A stretch of DNA of 64,000 nt from Hydractinia symbiolongicarpus (GCF_029227915.1 NC_079884.1:25360001-25424000); one strand, 5' to 3'; positions 1 through 14,000 are shown, counted from the first letter of the stretch. Numbers and translations are program-made. The notes: generated by a model not told the origin, from the letters alone.

Positions 1-3000
1 GTAATCAGATTTTTTAGTGAGCTCCAGTATCTATAGAAGAAAAGTCGAGCATCATATATAGTTAAGTTACGTTATCGAGAACAATTTTCGTCGGGAAAAA
101 CAAAGATTGCTATTTTTTTATCATTCTTTTTAATCCGGACATTCATATTTCTTTGTGAGTGGATGAAAGTTTTATCACTAATAGCAAAAATAATCCTCAT
201 TTGTTACATTTCAGAAGCTATCGTACATTCGGTGCGGAATATTATTTGTCAGAGAATAAATTTGGCAGGATGAAATATTCTTATTCTTTACATCGGGAAA
301 TATTTTTTTCTTCCGATAGGGTAGGGATTGTTCTCTTTGTAGTATAGTAACACATGTGAAGTATTTTTTTACCTTGTAAATTTGAACAGTCGCAGCAGAC
401 GCAGTGCACGAAGAACTGAAATACCCATGCTGATTCCATAGATTTTTGAAACTATCAACTCAAAAACACCAGCCGTTACTACCTTAAAATAGAAAAGACT
501 TGGTGCACTTGCTACACAAACATACTTAACCAAGGAGGTCAAAATCAACGAACAAAAAATCAGATTAAAATTGGCCTATTTTTTTGTGAGCTAGGTGTGA
601 CCTATTTTGACCAATCAAATCAAAACAAAAAATCATGCTTTGGTCCATTTTGGTTCCTGGGGTCTCTTGCGTCAAGCCACAGGGCAGCCTAAGAAATCAT
701 AACAAAAAATATTTACCACGCTGTCAAACTTATTGAATTTTGATCGGAAGTAAGTTCTTGCTCCCAACCCATAAAGTTTCAAACACATCTCAATCAAGAA
801 AAACGATAGAAACACCAATTCAGATATATCTATGGAGGAAAAAAATAATAAATAAAAAAACAAATTACCTGCGGCTTTTCAATTTCATACCTTAATCAGA
901 GTGACAATTTTAAAGGAGGCATTCTGCAGAAAGACTATATATATTTACCTTGGAGATCTGTCAGCCATTTCGGCTGCCGGTAATGTTGCGCAGCAACTGA
1001 AATAGTGTTTAGAAACACACATGCTATCACTAACCAATAGAATGCGGCATGGTTAACAATTTTTCGTATTCTGATTCGAAAACGACGATTTTTACGATGG
1101 AACTTTTCTTTCCAAGTTTCCCTGTGAAATTAAGTAAGAAAAAAGTAGTTATAGTGACGAAGTAGGGGTCTGGAAATTTGGCTGTCGAATGGTCAATTTT
1201 TTTGACCAAGCAACAGTTCACAAATAAACAGAAAATATGAAAGTATACAAGGAAATATAATAAAAGGCAATAATAGAGGAACCATTTAACAAACAAAATT
1301 CACATGTAAACCAATCCAATAGACTTAATGGTCAGCAGGGAAAACTCGTGTCCTCATCAAAACGATGATGTCATAGCACAACTGCTAACGTCAGCAAGTT
1401 TTTATCTCACCAAACAATTCCTTTTTTGTTATCTAAATTCCTGCTTAAGCCATCCAAAATATTTGATACAGAAGAAAGCCTGGTATAACCAGGGTTTAAA
1501 GTTGCTTTTTAATTCATTACGTAAATATAACAAAGTCACTCACTGTTGTTCCATCGAATCTGTAATATTCAAACGAAATGCTTTTCCAGCTGCATTTCTA
1601 GTCAACACACTCGTCATACCAACACTCCCAGTTTCAGTCTTCTTTCTCGTTCTCGATCTTCCTAAAAAAATGTTACGTGCGCTGAAAGGTTTATAAAGTC
1701 TGTCGTAACTATAGCGTAGTTATAGCTAATACTTTTATATTGAATTTAGGCGTTCTACGTCGATTTTGAAATATGACTAATGCAATATAAAGTTATTGGA
1801 CAAACAGAAAAATAGCGCTCGATCATGTGATCGATATAAGGCAATAAAAACATTACATTGCCAGGTACTAAAGGGCCTTAGAACACAAGTGAATTTTAAC
1901 GGTAAATGTTTGGTAAAAGGTATTATTGAATACTGTCGTAATGAAGAGAGAGGATACATGATTAATGTGTTTCTCATGTACAAAAAGAGTTACTTTTTTT
2001 ACAAAATTTTAAACAAAATTATTGCGAAAAAACCCTGTCATACTTTGACCTGTTTCCTCATCTTCCTCTTTTACAAGAACTTGTTCTGCTGCATCAATCC
2101 AATCAATATAACCAGCCAAAGCTCGATCTGTTTGTTGGCCTTGCCGTAGCAATAAAAAGGCTTGTCTATTTTCAACACGTTCTCTTTCCTTTCCAAATTC
2201 CCTTAAAATAATATTTATTTACTTAACAAAAATTTCATATATTCTAAACCATCAAATGAAAAGAGTAGTATAGAAACATTTCAAACTCTAACAATATATT
2301 TGCATATACATACATACCCACTGAGAACACCCAGCACGAGATTCAACATGAATTGTGCACCAATGATATTTAAGGAGTAATAATAGATCCATAACAGATA
2401 GCCATGCAAATCATAAACATCAAATGTCTAAACAATATCGAAAAAGATTTAGTCTAAACTTAAAATCTCTTGACACTTAATTCATTGAAAAACATTTCTG
2501 CAAGAGAACGTTACATTTGCCCGAGAAATGGTTGATCTTGCGTTTTTAGAAAATTCATGGAGAAGTTTTGAAAGAATGCTTATCTTGTTATTTTCAGATA
2601 ATGGATACTTTGTCAGTAATTATTCAAATGTGACTTGAAAATTTCATTTTTTGTTCCTTCTTTGGGCTGCATCACAATGCTTTTCTCCGACCTCTACAAC
2701 CCCGGTGATAGGCTAAAATGCTCAATAAATAAAAAAATAAACGAGTGCGACACGATTTAGAATAGACACTTACATAATACATCGTATCCGTCCATCCTTC
2801 ACAAGTGATACAAGTAAACACAGTTAACATACTAAGTAGCATGTTATCAAAACTAATTATACCAAACGCTGGTCCTTCCCAGTGTTCACGACACTCAGCA
2901 TTATCGTCACATTGGAAGCCATTCTCGCCACAAAGTTGGGGCTCACCGCCTTGAAATTCTACATGAAAACAACGTGATAGACGAGTGGCAGCTTTTCTTT

Positions 3001-6000
3001 TCATTTGCCATTATGCTTTAAGTGATCGTCTAGTGTCTTTCTCAATAGACTTTTTTTTAGCTGGATATGTTTTTAAAAATTTATGTCTTCGCTATTTTCG
3101 AATTTAAAAAAGTATTCCAGATTTAATCTTATACCAGTTCAAATGCTAACTGTCATTTTGAAAGAACATGTAAAAATCGAGTTTGTTTATGGATTTTTTT
3201 CATAACAAAACATGAATTTACATGCTAATTTAAATCTAACTCTGTTTTTAATACACAATGCTCTCTTGTTTGCCTCAAATTAACTTTTAAGTTATTTCTA
3301 AGAACCAGGGAGTTGAGTCTGGTGCTGTAATAGGTTGTAGCAAAAGAAAATAACATGCGCCTTGTTTCCAAATAGGGTTAAAATACGACATGAACCGTTT
3401 CAGTTTGTTCAACACTGTAATATTTTCATTTTTAGGACCTGATATTGATACTGGCATAAAAGAATACTGAAAGTTTTAATCTTACCTGTCGAATTTTTAA
3501 GAAAACAAACACTATGAAACAATCCATTAAGAAATTCTAAACCAATAATTGAATAGATGACAATCACGAAACCAACCAACAAACAAATTTGTAGCAAGGG
3601 AGCCATTGCTCGCATGATAGATTTAATGACCACCTGTAAACCTTGAAAAAAATTAAAAATGAGCCGTGTATTTCGCCCGAAATGTTGCCTGTAACTTTAG
3701 TTGGGTTCTATTTTGTTATTGAGATTAAGTAAAATTATCCTGTCTGCATCAATCACATTATACTAGGAATACTTGCACACACTTAAGCAAATAAATCTAC
3801 GTCTTTAATATAAACATGGTTCTTACAGGTTTTTTAAAGGATAAAACTATTTGACTGTTTTCTAGAGAAAATCTTGCAAGAATTACCTTGACCTATACTA
3901 GGCCTCAAATTAAAATTACTTATGTTGATAACGTACAGTCACACAATAATGCGGAAAGGGGGGGGGGTGATTAAACTATTCAGGACTACAGCAGGTCTAA
4001 CTTACTTGGTATGCCAGAAACTAATTTTAATGGTCTCAGCACTCTTCCTGCTCGTAGAGCTTTCAAAGAGCTGGCATCGATGTTCAATCCAAGCATAGGT
4101 AAACTCATTATGCTAAATTGAACAAGGTAAAATTCTGTTAATTTGAAATTTTATCCCTGTTTATATGAAAGAATTGGATTAAAAAAATGTTAGGTAGGTC
4201 TGAAGACCTGTATATAATCAAAGATAGTGAAAAAAACTAAACACGGTTTATTAATAAGACTGCATTGTCCATTTTAAATGCTATTGTTGCTCGCTAAAAT
4301 ATAATTTAATTTAATTTGATGTTTATTTTGACTGATTTAGTTCTGATGACGACAAAACCGTTAAAAGGAAATTTACAGCTAGTATATATTTTACACTGTC
4401 TCTTGGTTTAAGTTATTCACTAACAACCAGAAAGAAAAAAAAAGAAGAGGGAAAAATTAAATATAGTTTTGAACAATAAAAGGAAAATATGTGTAGCAGA
4501 TATGCTCACAAAACAGCTGTTGCATTTCTGTACCTTCTGTAAACAGACAAGCCGGTGAGTTTTTTATCATTGCTTATCACGTTATGGTCAAATAAAAAAC
4601 ACGTTTTGAGGTGTTATGTTGTTAAGAGCGAAATACACAACGCAAAACAAACTTTTAAAACATCAACTTTATTTATTGCTTTTGGTAATTCTCCCGCTAG
4701 ACCATCGTAATTCCTGAAACATTTCCCTATAAAATTTACATAGGAAAAGAAAATGCCGTAATGAAATAGCAATCTTATACATAGCCCGCTCATCTTGAAA
4801 CTGACAGATTGATGACGTCATCGGAATATTTTTATCCCCGATATTTCTTTAATCGTTTTTCGAAAATATATGATGCCATATGTATTTTTTAATCAGTATT
4901 TCAAACTATTACTGGCCTTGAAGATCTTCCTTTTAATATGCATATTCCCACGAGCTCGCGAAGAAGCAAAGCGAAAGGAGGATTTTTCTGATTAATCTTT
5001 ACAGAACATATAGACAAATTTGCGAAAAAATTGTTCGTATATGATGACGTCGTCAGAAATCATAAAATCGAATACTTTCAAGTGTTTGCTTGTCTAAGTG
5101 GATTCTATCACGGAATTTGTAACTAGTCTTTAATAATTTACGTAAATAATTTAACACAAAAGAAATCTTTAATTGAGCGTACAATCTTCACTATTTGAAT
5201 CAACCGCTATTTCAGGATTCAAATGCTATTCAAAAGTTTTTAAAAAGCGAATTTCTTTTTAAACTTCCATATCTCATTGCGTGATGTAAAAACATGGCAC
5301 AGTAATAAAAAATAAGTAATAATGAAAGTAATTGGATAAATTATTAATTAGATTCACAACAATTTTTACCCTACCCTGTGACAACAACTATGAAGTCGAG
5401 CACATTCCATGATGCTCGAAGATAAGAACCCGGATGTAATATAAAACCCTGCGTGACTATTTTCAAAATGGCTTCCACGACGAAGATTGCAAGTAGATAC
5501 AATTCCGCTTTTTCCTATAACATCAAAATATAAATAATGGGGTTAATTATTAATTATATCAATGGTAAGAAAAGGATATAGGAGTTCTAATATAAAATAT
5601 AAACAACCTTTAAACGCTATAAGGTAAAAAACATATTCTTTATGAAATATAAATATTGTTGAAGCAAGAAGAAGAAGAAGAAGAAGAAGAAGAAGAAGAA
5701 GAAGAAGAAGAAGAAGAAGAAGAAGAAGAAGAAGAAGAAGAAGAAGAAGAAGAAGAAGAAGAAGAAGAAGAAGAAGAAGAAGAAGAAGAAGAAGAAGAAG
5801 AAGAAGAAGAAGAAGAAGAAGAAGAAGAAGAAGAAGAAGAAGAAGAAGAAGAAGAAGAAGAAGAAGAAGAAGAAGAAGAAGAAGAAGAAGAAGAAGAAGA
5901 AGAAGAAGAAGAAGAAGAAGAAGAAGAAGAAGAAGAAGAAGAAGAAGAAGAAGAAGAAGAAGAAGAAGAAGAAGAATAGGAAAGGGGCTCACCAATTGTA

Positions 6001-7187
6001 GATTCAACTTCGATTTATCATGATGTGGTAGTGGAGTGTTGAGTGCTAGTAATACACAGTTTACAGCAATGGTTGCAAGAATAAAGTGATCAAATGGCTG
6101 GAAAAACACATGTTAAGGATAACGATAACACTGACACAAAAAATGTATGCATAAGTAGTAAGCATAATGTTGTTACAAACATCTACCCCACACTATATTA
6201 CGTAGTCTACCCCAAGTCTATACAACGAGTACGAAAACATAAAAAAGTAATGTCGGCTTTCTAAATGTCAAAAGAAAATCAAAAATATATTTTTGCTAAA
6301 TATTTATGCACAGCAGAAGCTCTGAAGTCAGTTTAAAATTTTAAAGACAATTTTGTCTTCTATCTGAACGCTTTATATCTTGACTCTGCATTAGCAGCTT
6401 CTGCAATCCTAAACTTAATTTGTGTATGATACGTTTAGGCGTTAAACTGGTTTATACTTTGCAGGCTAAGGGCTACAAATATGCTACCTTATTAGATACA
6501 TGTGCTACTTAACAGTCGCGACAGAGTATGGAAACCAGGGCTTTTATCGCCCAGAAGATTGGATTAGGGCGACATGTGAAAGGCATCAGAAATTATAATA
6601 GTCTGAACATTTCCAACTTGGCAACTAGAAATAGCTTTTGTAAAACATTGGAAAGTTTAAAATGCGTCTATCTAATTTAAAACTATGGTTTAAAAAAGAT
6701 CATTTCATAGAAATATTTTGTTTAAGATTACAGATATAAAAGAAGAAATATTAGATACCGCGTAAGGTGAACTACAATCCAAGAAAAACTAAAAATAAAA
6801 TTTTGTGTGTGTGTATTTAACCACGCTACACAAAAATGAAATAATGTGTGTCTTTTCTTTTATGCTACTTGGCCTAACTCTCAAGTTTATTGAATCCCTG
6901 TTACCGACATAAAATGTTTATTTTCTGACACAAAGCTACTTAAATTAGAAAACTTTCTTTTTCTTCTTTCACCCTCAAAGTAAGTAACCATCTTTTCATG
7001 AAAAGGATACCTTAGACTCGCTTACTGCTCGACATAATCTTCTAACAGGATTTGATTCACCGAATATAAACAAACTAGTGTAACTTTTTCGTTCTGGTCC
7101 TGTTATTTTCTGTAATGAAGAAGCTTTTGACTGACTTCCCGTCATTGACACTGCTGTTGACTGTCGTCTGATATCTCTTTGCGACAT
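1..7187 (-). CDS. Cav2-like voltage-gated calcium channel alpha-1 subunit, 5' part (partial)
   Basis: Pore-forming subunit of a high-voltage-activated Ca channel. Exons join(<1..30, 373..482, 717..829, 949..1121, 1544..1661, 2050..2201, 2318..2427, 2774..2958, 3486..3641, 4006..4112, 5375..5514, 5993..6097, 7011..7187); all phases agree, giving about 558 residues, and the gene continues past the left edge. Visible in order: N-terminus with [19 protein letters not shown]1 (5993-6097); S2-S3; S4 ([17 protein letters not shown]); S5; the pore loop with the selectivity glutamate in [10 protein letters not shown]6 ([10 protein letters not shown]); the beta-subunit-binding AID as [18 protein letters not shown]; then DII S1, S2-S3 and S4 ([15 protein letters not shown]). 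The DII residues ([18 protein letters not shown]) look more like Cav2 than Cav1, so a presynaptic-type role is inferred. ATG chosen at 7187. A long GAA/TTC array lies in the intron 5515-5992. Confidence 0.88.
5667..5976. repeat. (GAA)n / (TTC)n microsatellite, about 103 uninterrupted units
   Basis: Pure GAA on the plus strand, which is TTC on the sense strand of the calcium-channel gene, within the intron between the DI S1 and S2-S3 exons. It also produces spurious poly-Glu and poly-Leu reading frames that are not genes. Confidence 0.98.
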
Positions 7188-8504
7188 AATTATTATATTC
7201 GTCTAATTATTTATAATGTATCTTGTTATATTTTTGACTTCAAGTAGTCCAAGGACTCTTCTTTTTCACTTTTTTCTTATATTCTTCCAAGGTTTTCATT
7301 TGCGTGGAATGTTTTGGATATTCTTCATACGGAAAATGTGATTATAACCCCAACGAATAAAAAAGAAGTTTCCACTTCGCACATCTATTCCCTTTATTTG
7401 ACTTTTTTTACAAATTTTTTTACTCTATTATATATTTTTAAGTTTTTGTTGAAATAAAGAAAGAAAAGAAAATTAATTGAAGAACACTAAGGAATAATCT
7501 GATCAGGTCTGGGAACTAACGTTTTAACATCTGTCCAATAACATGAGAGAAATTTTATATTTTGAACACGTGATCTTATTGTTTTACACGAACAGCTTAT
7601 AACGTCTGGTAAAAACATCATTTCTCTCGCTCTCCTTTCCACCTGCTCTTTTTATATATTTGGTTTTTAATTAATAAATAAGAAGGAAAATGCAAGGTAA
7701 TCGAGGCAAAATCTTTAAACATAATAGAAACTCTCCTTAGTATTTTGTTCTTTTCTTTCGTATGGTTTTGTGATGAAACAAAGATTATTCAACAAGCTGC
7801 TAATTTTAACACTAGACTATAACCCCAATAATTTAAAATGCAATATCATGCTGATTCATCAAATTATGATGTCATCATCACTTTTGTTTCGCATATTGCT
7901 AGGTGGAAAACTCTGTTGCAAGAAACATTCTCTTATGGTTATACTTTCCAATCAAATCATTCGAAGCCCTTTCTCCTCAGAACTATATTTTTGTTTTAAT
8001 TCGAGAAAAAGTTCAAAAGCCCTTGTAACGAAATTGAATCGGACAATATTAAGTTTGAAACCAAAAAAAAAACTTTAGCAATTTTATTAAATTTTTCTTC
8101 TAAAAAAATTACAAAAAGGGTACAATAACATTTTTAGATCTTTTTTACAAATGTGTCAAAAGTGAAGAGTTTAAAGCCAAGAATATTGCAGCAGTCTTTT
8201 TCTTTTCTGATCATTATTTCGCTAATCGTAACGACACGTGGTCGTCTGTGACGAAACATAAAAATTATTAGTAATAATTTTATGACGAAACCAAATATAT
8301 TAGTAATATTTTTTGTGTGTTTCATATTTAAATTATTTATTACAATATGTAATATGTAGATTGACCTGAAAATTTAAAACCTTTTAGTTTTTTCTCTTAA
8401 ACACTTCAGTATTTTATTTTTGATGTTGTCTCTGGAACTCGCAAAGATCCTAAAAGGTTTTTGGAGATAGAAATTCGAGAGGGCGAAAGATAAAGAAGAT
8501 AGAT
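7188..8504. other. 5' flank of the calcium channel gene, no supported feature
   Basis: AT-rich sequence upstream of the channel ATG. Only short random open frames are present (for example 7770-8078 and 8134-8325), without family resemblance or splice context. It presumably contains the promoter and 5'UTR, but I cannot place a start site. Confidence 0.5.
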
Positions 8505-8830
8505 TGTATAATTATTATTATTATTATTATTACTATTATTTACCCAGGATAGCCTCTTTAGTTCCTATTGGTACTGCTATCAACGAGGGTCCTGCGAAGG
8601 GGGTCCTAGCGCATTTAAAGCTCCCATTTGAGCTACGAAAGTCGTGCAAGCACAGCAATCGCTCAACTAGACAACCGCCTAAGATATCAATCCTATTCTC
8701 ATGCTGAGCGCTAAGCAGAAAGGATAGATTCACACTTTTATAGTCTCTGGCATGACTCGGCCGGGGTTTGAACCCAAGACCTCCCGCACTGAAAGCGAAC
8801 GCTCTACCACAAGGCTATCAATCGGACTTC
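8505..8830 (-). mobile_element. tRNA-derived SINE
   Basis: Read on the minus strand, the head looks like a tRNA gene: an A-box-like TAGCCTTGTGGTAGAGCG near 8817-8800 and a B-box-like GGGTTCAAACCC at 8775-8764. It is followed by an unrelated body and ends in a TAA/ATA-rich microsatellite tail (8510-8540). This head-body-tail order is the classic SINE layout. The body shares TTTGAGCTACG (8628-8638) and ACTAGACAAC (8666-8675), quoted as on the plus strand, with the SINE at 62.9-63.2 kb in the same order and similar spacing, so both may carry the same central domain. Confidence 0.8.
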
Positions 8831-9305
8831 ACTACAACCAATTCGTAGTCCCTTCTATATTATATTTCGTGCAACTCAACTTTTAGCTATTTTTCAGTAA
8901 TTCGTAAATAACTCACTACTGATTGAGAATGCGTCAATTGCGCCATAGAGTTATTTTCTTTTATTATATCTCTATGATTGCACCAAATGCATCAATCGCA
9001 CCACTTAACAAGACTTCTAGAAATCAGTAAGCTACACGAATTTTCCTTGATTTTCATCCTTGGTTTATTTGTCGATATTAAATTTTTTCTGTCCGTTTTT
9101 TTTTTGTACATGCTGAGCACCTCCTTAAGAAACTGCTCTTTATTAACCATGTTCATCACCAACAAAGTTTTCAGATCTACTAAAGCATTGGTTGTATCGC
9201 CATCGCCATCGTCGTCATCCATCATTATCATCATTAGCACAAGAAGCAGCAGCAGTAATCGGTGTTACTATCATCAAAAGTGGGACATTAACATTGCTAA
9301 AACTA

Positions 9306-9406
9306 CAACTCGATCCGAGGACCTGCTGTCTCTTTTTGCTTATCGGACGGCGAGAATCAATAAACGCAGCGACAATGAGAGACAAAACGACCTGGGAACG
9401 AGGTTG
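9306..9406. mobile_element. MITE of the CAACCTCG...CGAGGTTG family
   Basis: About 100 bp with degenerate terminal inverted repeats; the right end reads CCTGGGAACGAGGTTG. It aligns along its whole length with the copy at 34684-34802 (shared internal CTGTCTCTTTTTGC and CAATAA-GCGCAGC), showing a dispersed family. Confidence 0.75.
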
Positions 9407-10048
9407 CTGAATCTGATGGTTGACATATTATCATAATTTTCGATCCTGCAAATCTTTGTATTATGTATTATTGGTAACAAATCACTTAATAAATATTTGA
9501 AATATCTATTTGCGTCATTTTTACAATACTATATTTAAGTATTTCAGGCAATTTTTTTATGTTGTAAGGAAGGAACTAATAAACAACACATTTGTGTATC
9601 ATTCAACAACTAACTCTCTTCAAATCATGACCCTACTATATATATACAACTCTTTATCATAGATGTTTCTCTCCATCCTTATTGTTGCATTACAACATTA
9701 TTGCTCACTAAATTACATCTTTGTTATACCTAGGTTTGCTAAGTTTCGCACATTGCTTCTTCTCTGATAGATAAAAGCAAAGTTAAAGGCGATTATGGCC
9801 AAATGATTTTCTAACATATTCAACCCCAAAGTCCTTAAAACTATTCTGGTGGAATGTTCATATTCTGAAAATATTAACAAAGTCATGTCTTTGAGTATCC
9901 AACTGCTTGCAAGGCAAAAACAAAGAATGTTCTGGGCTTAAAGAACGTTCAAGCAAAACACGAGAATACTCTTTTTAAGTTTAAGCATGCAGCCATGTTA
10001 CTAAAACAAACTAACGTGACCTTCGCGTCCTTTTTTATTTCCGCCGTT

Positions 10049-10078
10049 GCCACACGAGGCGGAATCTTTAAAATCGCC
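10049..10078 (+). repeat. 30-bp motif shared with 26034-26063 (minus)
   Basis: GCCACACGAGGCGGAATCTT and the following ten bases match the reverse complement of 26034-26063 with four differences. The flanks diverge. Probably the end of an uncharacterised dispersed repeat. A nearby CTGATGAG resembles a hammerhead core but the required GAAA is absent. Confidence 0.45.
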
Positions 10079-10583
10079 TGATGAGTTCGGACGGGTAGGG
10101 TTGGTTGTCCATTCCCCTGTTTTCGTTGTTAAATAGTCTATAAAACAGAGGAAATATTTAGTAATAATGAAGAAATTGGGAAAGATTGACTTCCATTGCG
10201 AACTTTTCTAGTATACCTTTAATGTTTCTAAATTATTTTGGAAAGAAAAATTTAGTTACAGCTCAGATATTTCCTGATTACACGTTTTTTATAATTTTAT
10301 AATATTGATGTTTTAACTTTAAGATTATATTCAGCATTATTGAATGAATTAATTAATTACGGTCAAAGTCTTCTTAATTTTTGACTTTTACTAACAAGCC
10401 TCGGTTTCAAGCAGAGGTCAATTAGCACAGAATTAAAAAAAAACTGTATTAACAAGTTTTTTTGTTTGCTCATAGTGATAAGAAACAGAGATAATATAAT
10501 GAATCGACCCGAAATAGCCGATTTTTTTATGAACTTGTCCGACTGCAGGTGGCTGAAGCATGAGAGCATCAAATCAAAATAAA

Positions 10584-12316
10584 ATGGCTGACAGATAGGA
10601 AGATTACCTATCAGGAGACGGCTTTGATTTGATTTTGCGGTTGATTGACGAAGATATTACAGAAACTGAGCCAGAAATTAGCGATGAAGTGACTAACGAC
10701 ATCGACACTATGCATACAGCAGCTCACACCGGTTTTTCATGTCAACACTGACAAAAAATTTGCCTCACAAAAAGAGGGCCTTCACGACATACCAACACTC
10801 AGAGCAAGTACTGGCACCTGGGAGCAAAGAGAAAAAAGAAGAAACGGCAGAAGAAAGGCTCCATCCCCTTTTAATCTTTAATCTTTGATCTTGTTCTCGT
10901 CCTCTTTGTTGTTGCCAACAAGCACCAGTCTACTTTATTCCAAGCAATTTGGTGCCTTGTTTGACTTGTTTGACTTGTTTGACTTGTTTGACTTGTTTGA
11001 CTTGTTTGACTTGTTTCCTTTTTTCTTTTTGTTTTTTTTCTTTTTTCCTATTCAATTTTTTTCCTTATTCGTTTACTCCATTCTTTTAACTGTTGGTATT
11101 TCTTTTCACCAAGTGTCCATTTTTGCGCTCTCTCCAGGTGTTCTATTGTATCACTTTTTACTTGCTTCATTCTTATCTTGCTCTTCATTTTTTCTACCAC
11201 ACTTTCTCACACTTCCCTATATGTTCTATAACCTCTTTATGTCAACATTCACATTTCCTTCCCGTTGTTTTCTATGTCATTCATCTCTAGCCCAAACCTC
11301 GTTATTTTTGTAGCTGCACTTAACTTTTTTTAACTAGTTATTTCCATTTATGCATTCTGTTTAAAGTATCTGGAAGCTAAATAAAGTTTATTTAACATAT
11401 GTTCTGGTTTTTACATAGATCGTATGAAAAGTTGCCGAAAATTGCCCGAAATCCAGTTTTTTCCGATTTTTGGGTAAAATCCGAAAAAAACGGGAATCAA
11501 ATTAATCATATGTTCAAAACATGGAGAATAACCCTTCATGATAAAACAAAGTTGTGTCGTAAGTTTCAAGTTCTAAGGATAATCCTAGCAGAGGTTATTT
11601 ATTATATTTTCCCAGTTATGAAGGTTTCATAGAGATTTTTAGGGGTAGTTTCGAGTAATAGCCAACATCAAAGCCTCTGAGAGGCATGGGACCAAAAATT
11701 TGGCATGCAGGTGTCTAATAAATAAATACTGAAACTCATTAAGTATCATAGTCATACAACGTAGCGTTAAGGAGTTATTATGGACCGAATAGGGTTAAGC
11801 TCTTCTTCCTTTTCTTTTTCTTTCCCTTTACATTAAGAAGTATATAGAAAGGCTGAATGTTACCCACAATCAATTATGAGTGAATTTCAGTCTTTCACAA
11901 TTGGTACCTTAAATAATGATTTGCCAGCTTATGCAATTATTCGAGATGTCATCCAGTGTTTTCGTGGTGATGCTGAAAAGTTTTATTCCTTATTTTACAA
12001 GGTGATATCAGAATCAAGTAATCTTTTTGGTGAAAATCTTAATAGAAATTGTAGGTTGCTGCTTGGCTTTGAACTAGCTAAACATGTCATTTATCAGGTG
12101 CTAAAATGAAGAAATGATGTTGTAAAACTAAAAGATCATAGTGTAGAGTTTTCTAATAAAAAAATAAGTATCATTGGTTACCTGAGTGGGTATGTAGTTA
12201 GTACGTTTTATCGCTGTATACGTTCTTCAAAGTCAAACAGTCAATCCAGCCTTTACCATCAACAAGGCCTGGAAATATTGTTAACTGGCAAGTTACCAGA
12301 AGGACAGCAAGTTTGA
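10584..12316 (+). pseudogene. Decayed DNA-transposon gene fragments (C2H2-like finger and transposase-like tail)
   Basis: Two fragments of one probable element. From ATG 10584 the frame runs with a TAG at codon 5, then an acidic stretch and a C2H2-type finger in which the second cysteine codon is now TGA (CQH-stop-QKICLTKRG). A second frame, 11876-12316, has one TGA at 12107 and contains the segment ISIIGYLSGYVVSTFYR, which resembles the GYLSGYVV-type C-terminal motif of some eukaryotic transposases. The region between (10870-11870) is low-complexity T-rich sequence and is either an intron or an insertion. That the two halves belong together is inference. Confidence 0.45.
10961..11017 (+). 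repeat. 9-bp tandem repeat (GACTTGTTT)n
   Basis: Six perfect copies of the 9-mer followed by T-rich sequence. It gives a spurious LFD-repeat reading frame. Confidence 0.9.
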
Positions 12317-14000
12317 AAAAACATAAACTTGTTGATGTTCGTAATCGTGGTGGGTTGTGAAGAGTTTTAAAGAACTTTACATGTATCTCCAGACTATCTC
12401 TGTTTCTTGTGACTATGGTTTGTTGTATGAATCTCAAGATTTCACATTTTATCAGGTTTCAAGTAAGGATTTCAAAATCACATTTATTTTTTTCAAAAAA
12501 GTTGAGAAATAGCAGCGGTACATCAACAAATTCGGGACTGGTTTTTGACAAAAACACAAAACTTCTGCACTGCTGATAATATTCGCTGGTATTTGCAATA
12601 ACCTTTCAACGTAGCATCGAATGACATTTAAAAGAAATTTCACATTTAATCGTCTTTTCTTATTGCATAAATGGTAGACTTTGTGAGCCCCGAAGAATGA
12701 TGTCGATTTTATTAGTATTAAATTATTTTTATGACTTTATATAATCAAGAATTTAATTTAATCTTCCAAGAGTATACAAGATGAAAAACATTCCAAGTAA
12801 ATGCATCTTTATATGCTTCAAGCAATCAAAAAGTCAAGAATTTGGCGAGCGGAAATCAAGTCGGGTCTGAAGTTTACTTAAACTGGCTTTTATCACAAGA
12901 GATTTCACCACTCTTGGCAAAGTAAAACTAACTCCAATATTTTATTAAATTGACCGAAGTGAAATTGCAAGATTTCCATTCAAAGACTTTATCCCGGAGA
13001 AAAATGTGTTTCTTTGATCAGTACCCATGCTTTAAAGTTATAGCCCCCCCCCCCCCCCCTGCTTTTTAGAGTTCTAAAAAAAACGTCTTAAACGGTATAA
13101 AACATAATTTGACGGAAGCCTTAGCTCTAAAACAAAAAACATAATACGAGCTTTTTTATCGGTTTTACGCATCTTGTAATGCTCGATAATTCGTCACTCA
13201 CGCGTTCACAGAAAATGTTAATAATTCTTCAACTATAAATCTTAAACATTAGTTACTAAACTTTCACGCACAATAAAAAAAACAATGAGCGTATACACAG
13301 CTGGTATGAAGAGGGCGTGTCCGAACATCAGCAATATCCCAAGCCTTTAATTTAACGCCCAGGGTCTTTATTAGCATATTCACAAGCATAGACATCCATG
13401 ACTTTAGTAAAACGACGGTGAAGTCAACTTGGCATATTATCAAAATAGTAGATGGTTGTTTTTTGTTGCAATATGTTAAGTCAAATAAAATACTTGTTAG
13501 AGAAACACGCTAATTAAAGACTTGATGGTGTCGTTTCCAGTTTAAAGAGAATTATTAATTTCACTATGCTACAATCTTGAACAAAGTATTTGCAAACAGG
13601 GCGTGAGTCTGTCCCTACATGTAATGTGGGTTGTTCAGTAATTCGCACCATGGGAGGGCTTCTTATACCCAGTTTGTCTGATTTAAATTTTTTATCAAAA
13701 AAGTAGCGAACTTTAGCTATTTTAATGTTGTCCATTTCGAAGAATATCCAAAAAATCAATTGTGCATATATATTAAATGGTACTTTTTCACTTTGAGTTA
13801 AATACTCGACCTATTAGACGGAAGCAAAGTGGACTATTTCAAAAGACCAAGCCACTTCTACTCCTTATGTGTTGCTTAAACAGCCGTTCAGCTTTCGAGA
13901 CGTTCAAGATCTCAACCAACTGTATCAACAAACCAAGCCTACGTGGTGTTTTATCTTTGCATTTAAAATATCGCTGATGACATATTGGATTTCATTTCTT
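12317..14000. other. Intergenic, no supported gene; 16-base poly-C run
   Basis: AT-rich sequence with only short random open frames. A run of 16 C residues lies at 13044-13059. No transposon ends or conserved domains recognised. Confidence 0.5.

Noticed and set aside
1328-1696. 122-residue plus-strand frame
   Set aside because: Antisense to the channel's DI-DII linker exon and an intron; the minus-strand exon has phase-consistent splice sites.
5543-6109. Open frames encoding poly-Leu (minus) and poly-Glu (plus)
   Set aside because: They are translations of the GAA/TTC microsatellite; only the flanking DI S1 exon is real coding sequence.
10070-10100. Possible hammerhead ribozyme (CTGATGAG)
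   Set aside because: The conserved GAAA after stem II is absent and no stem I/III pairing with a cleavage site was found.
10885-11313. 142-residue open frame rich in Leu-Phe-Asp
   Set aside because: Low-complexity T-rich DNA plus a 9-bp repeat; no domain.
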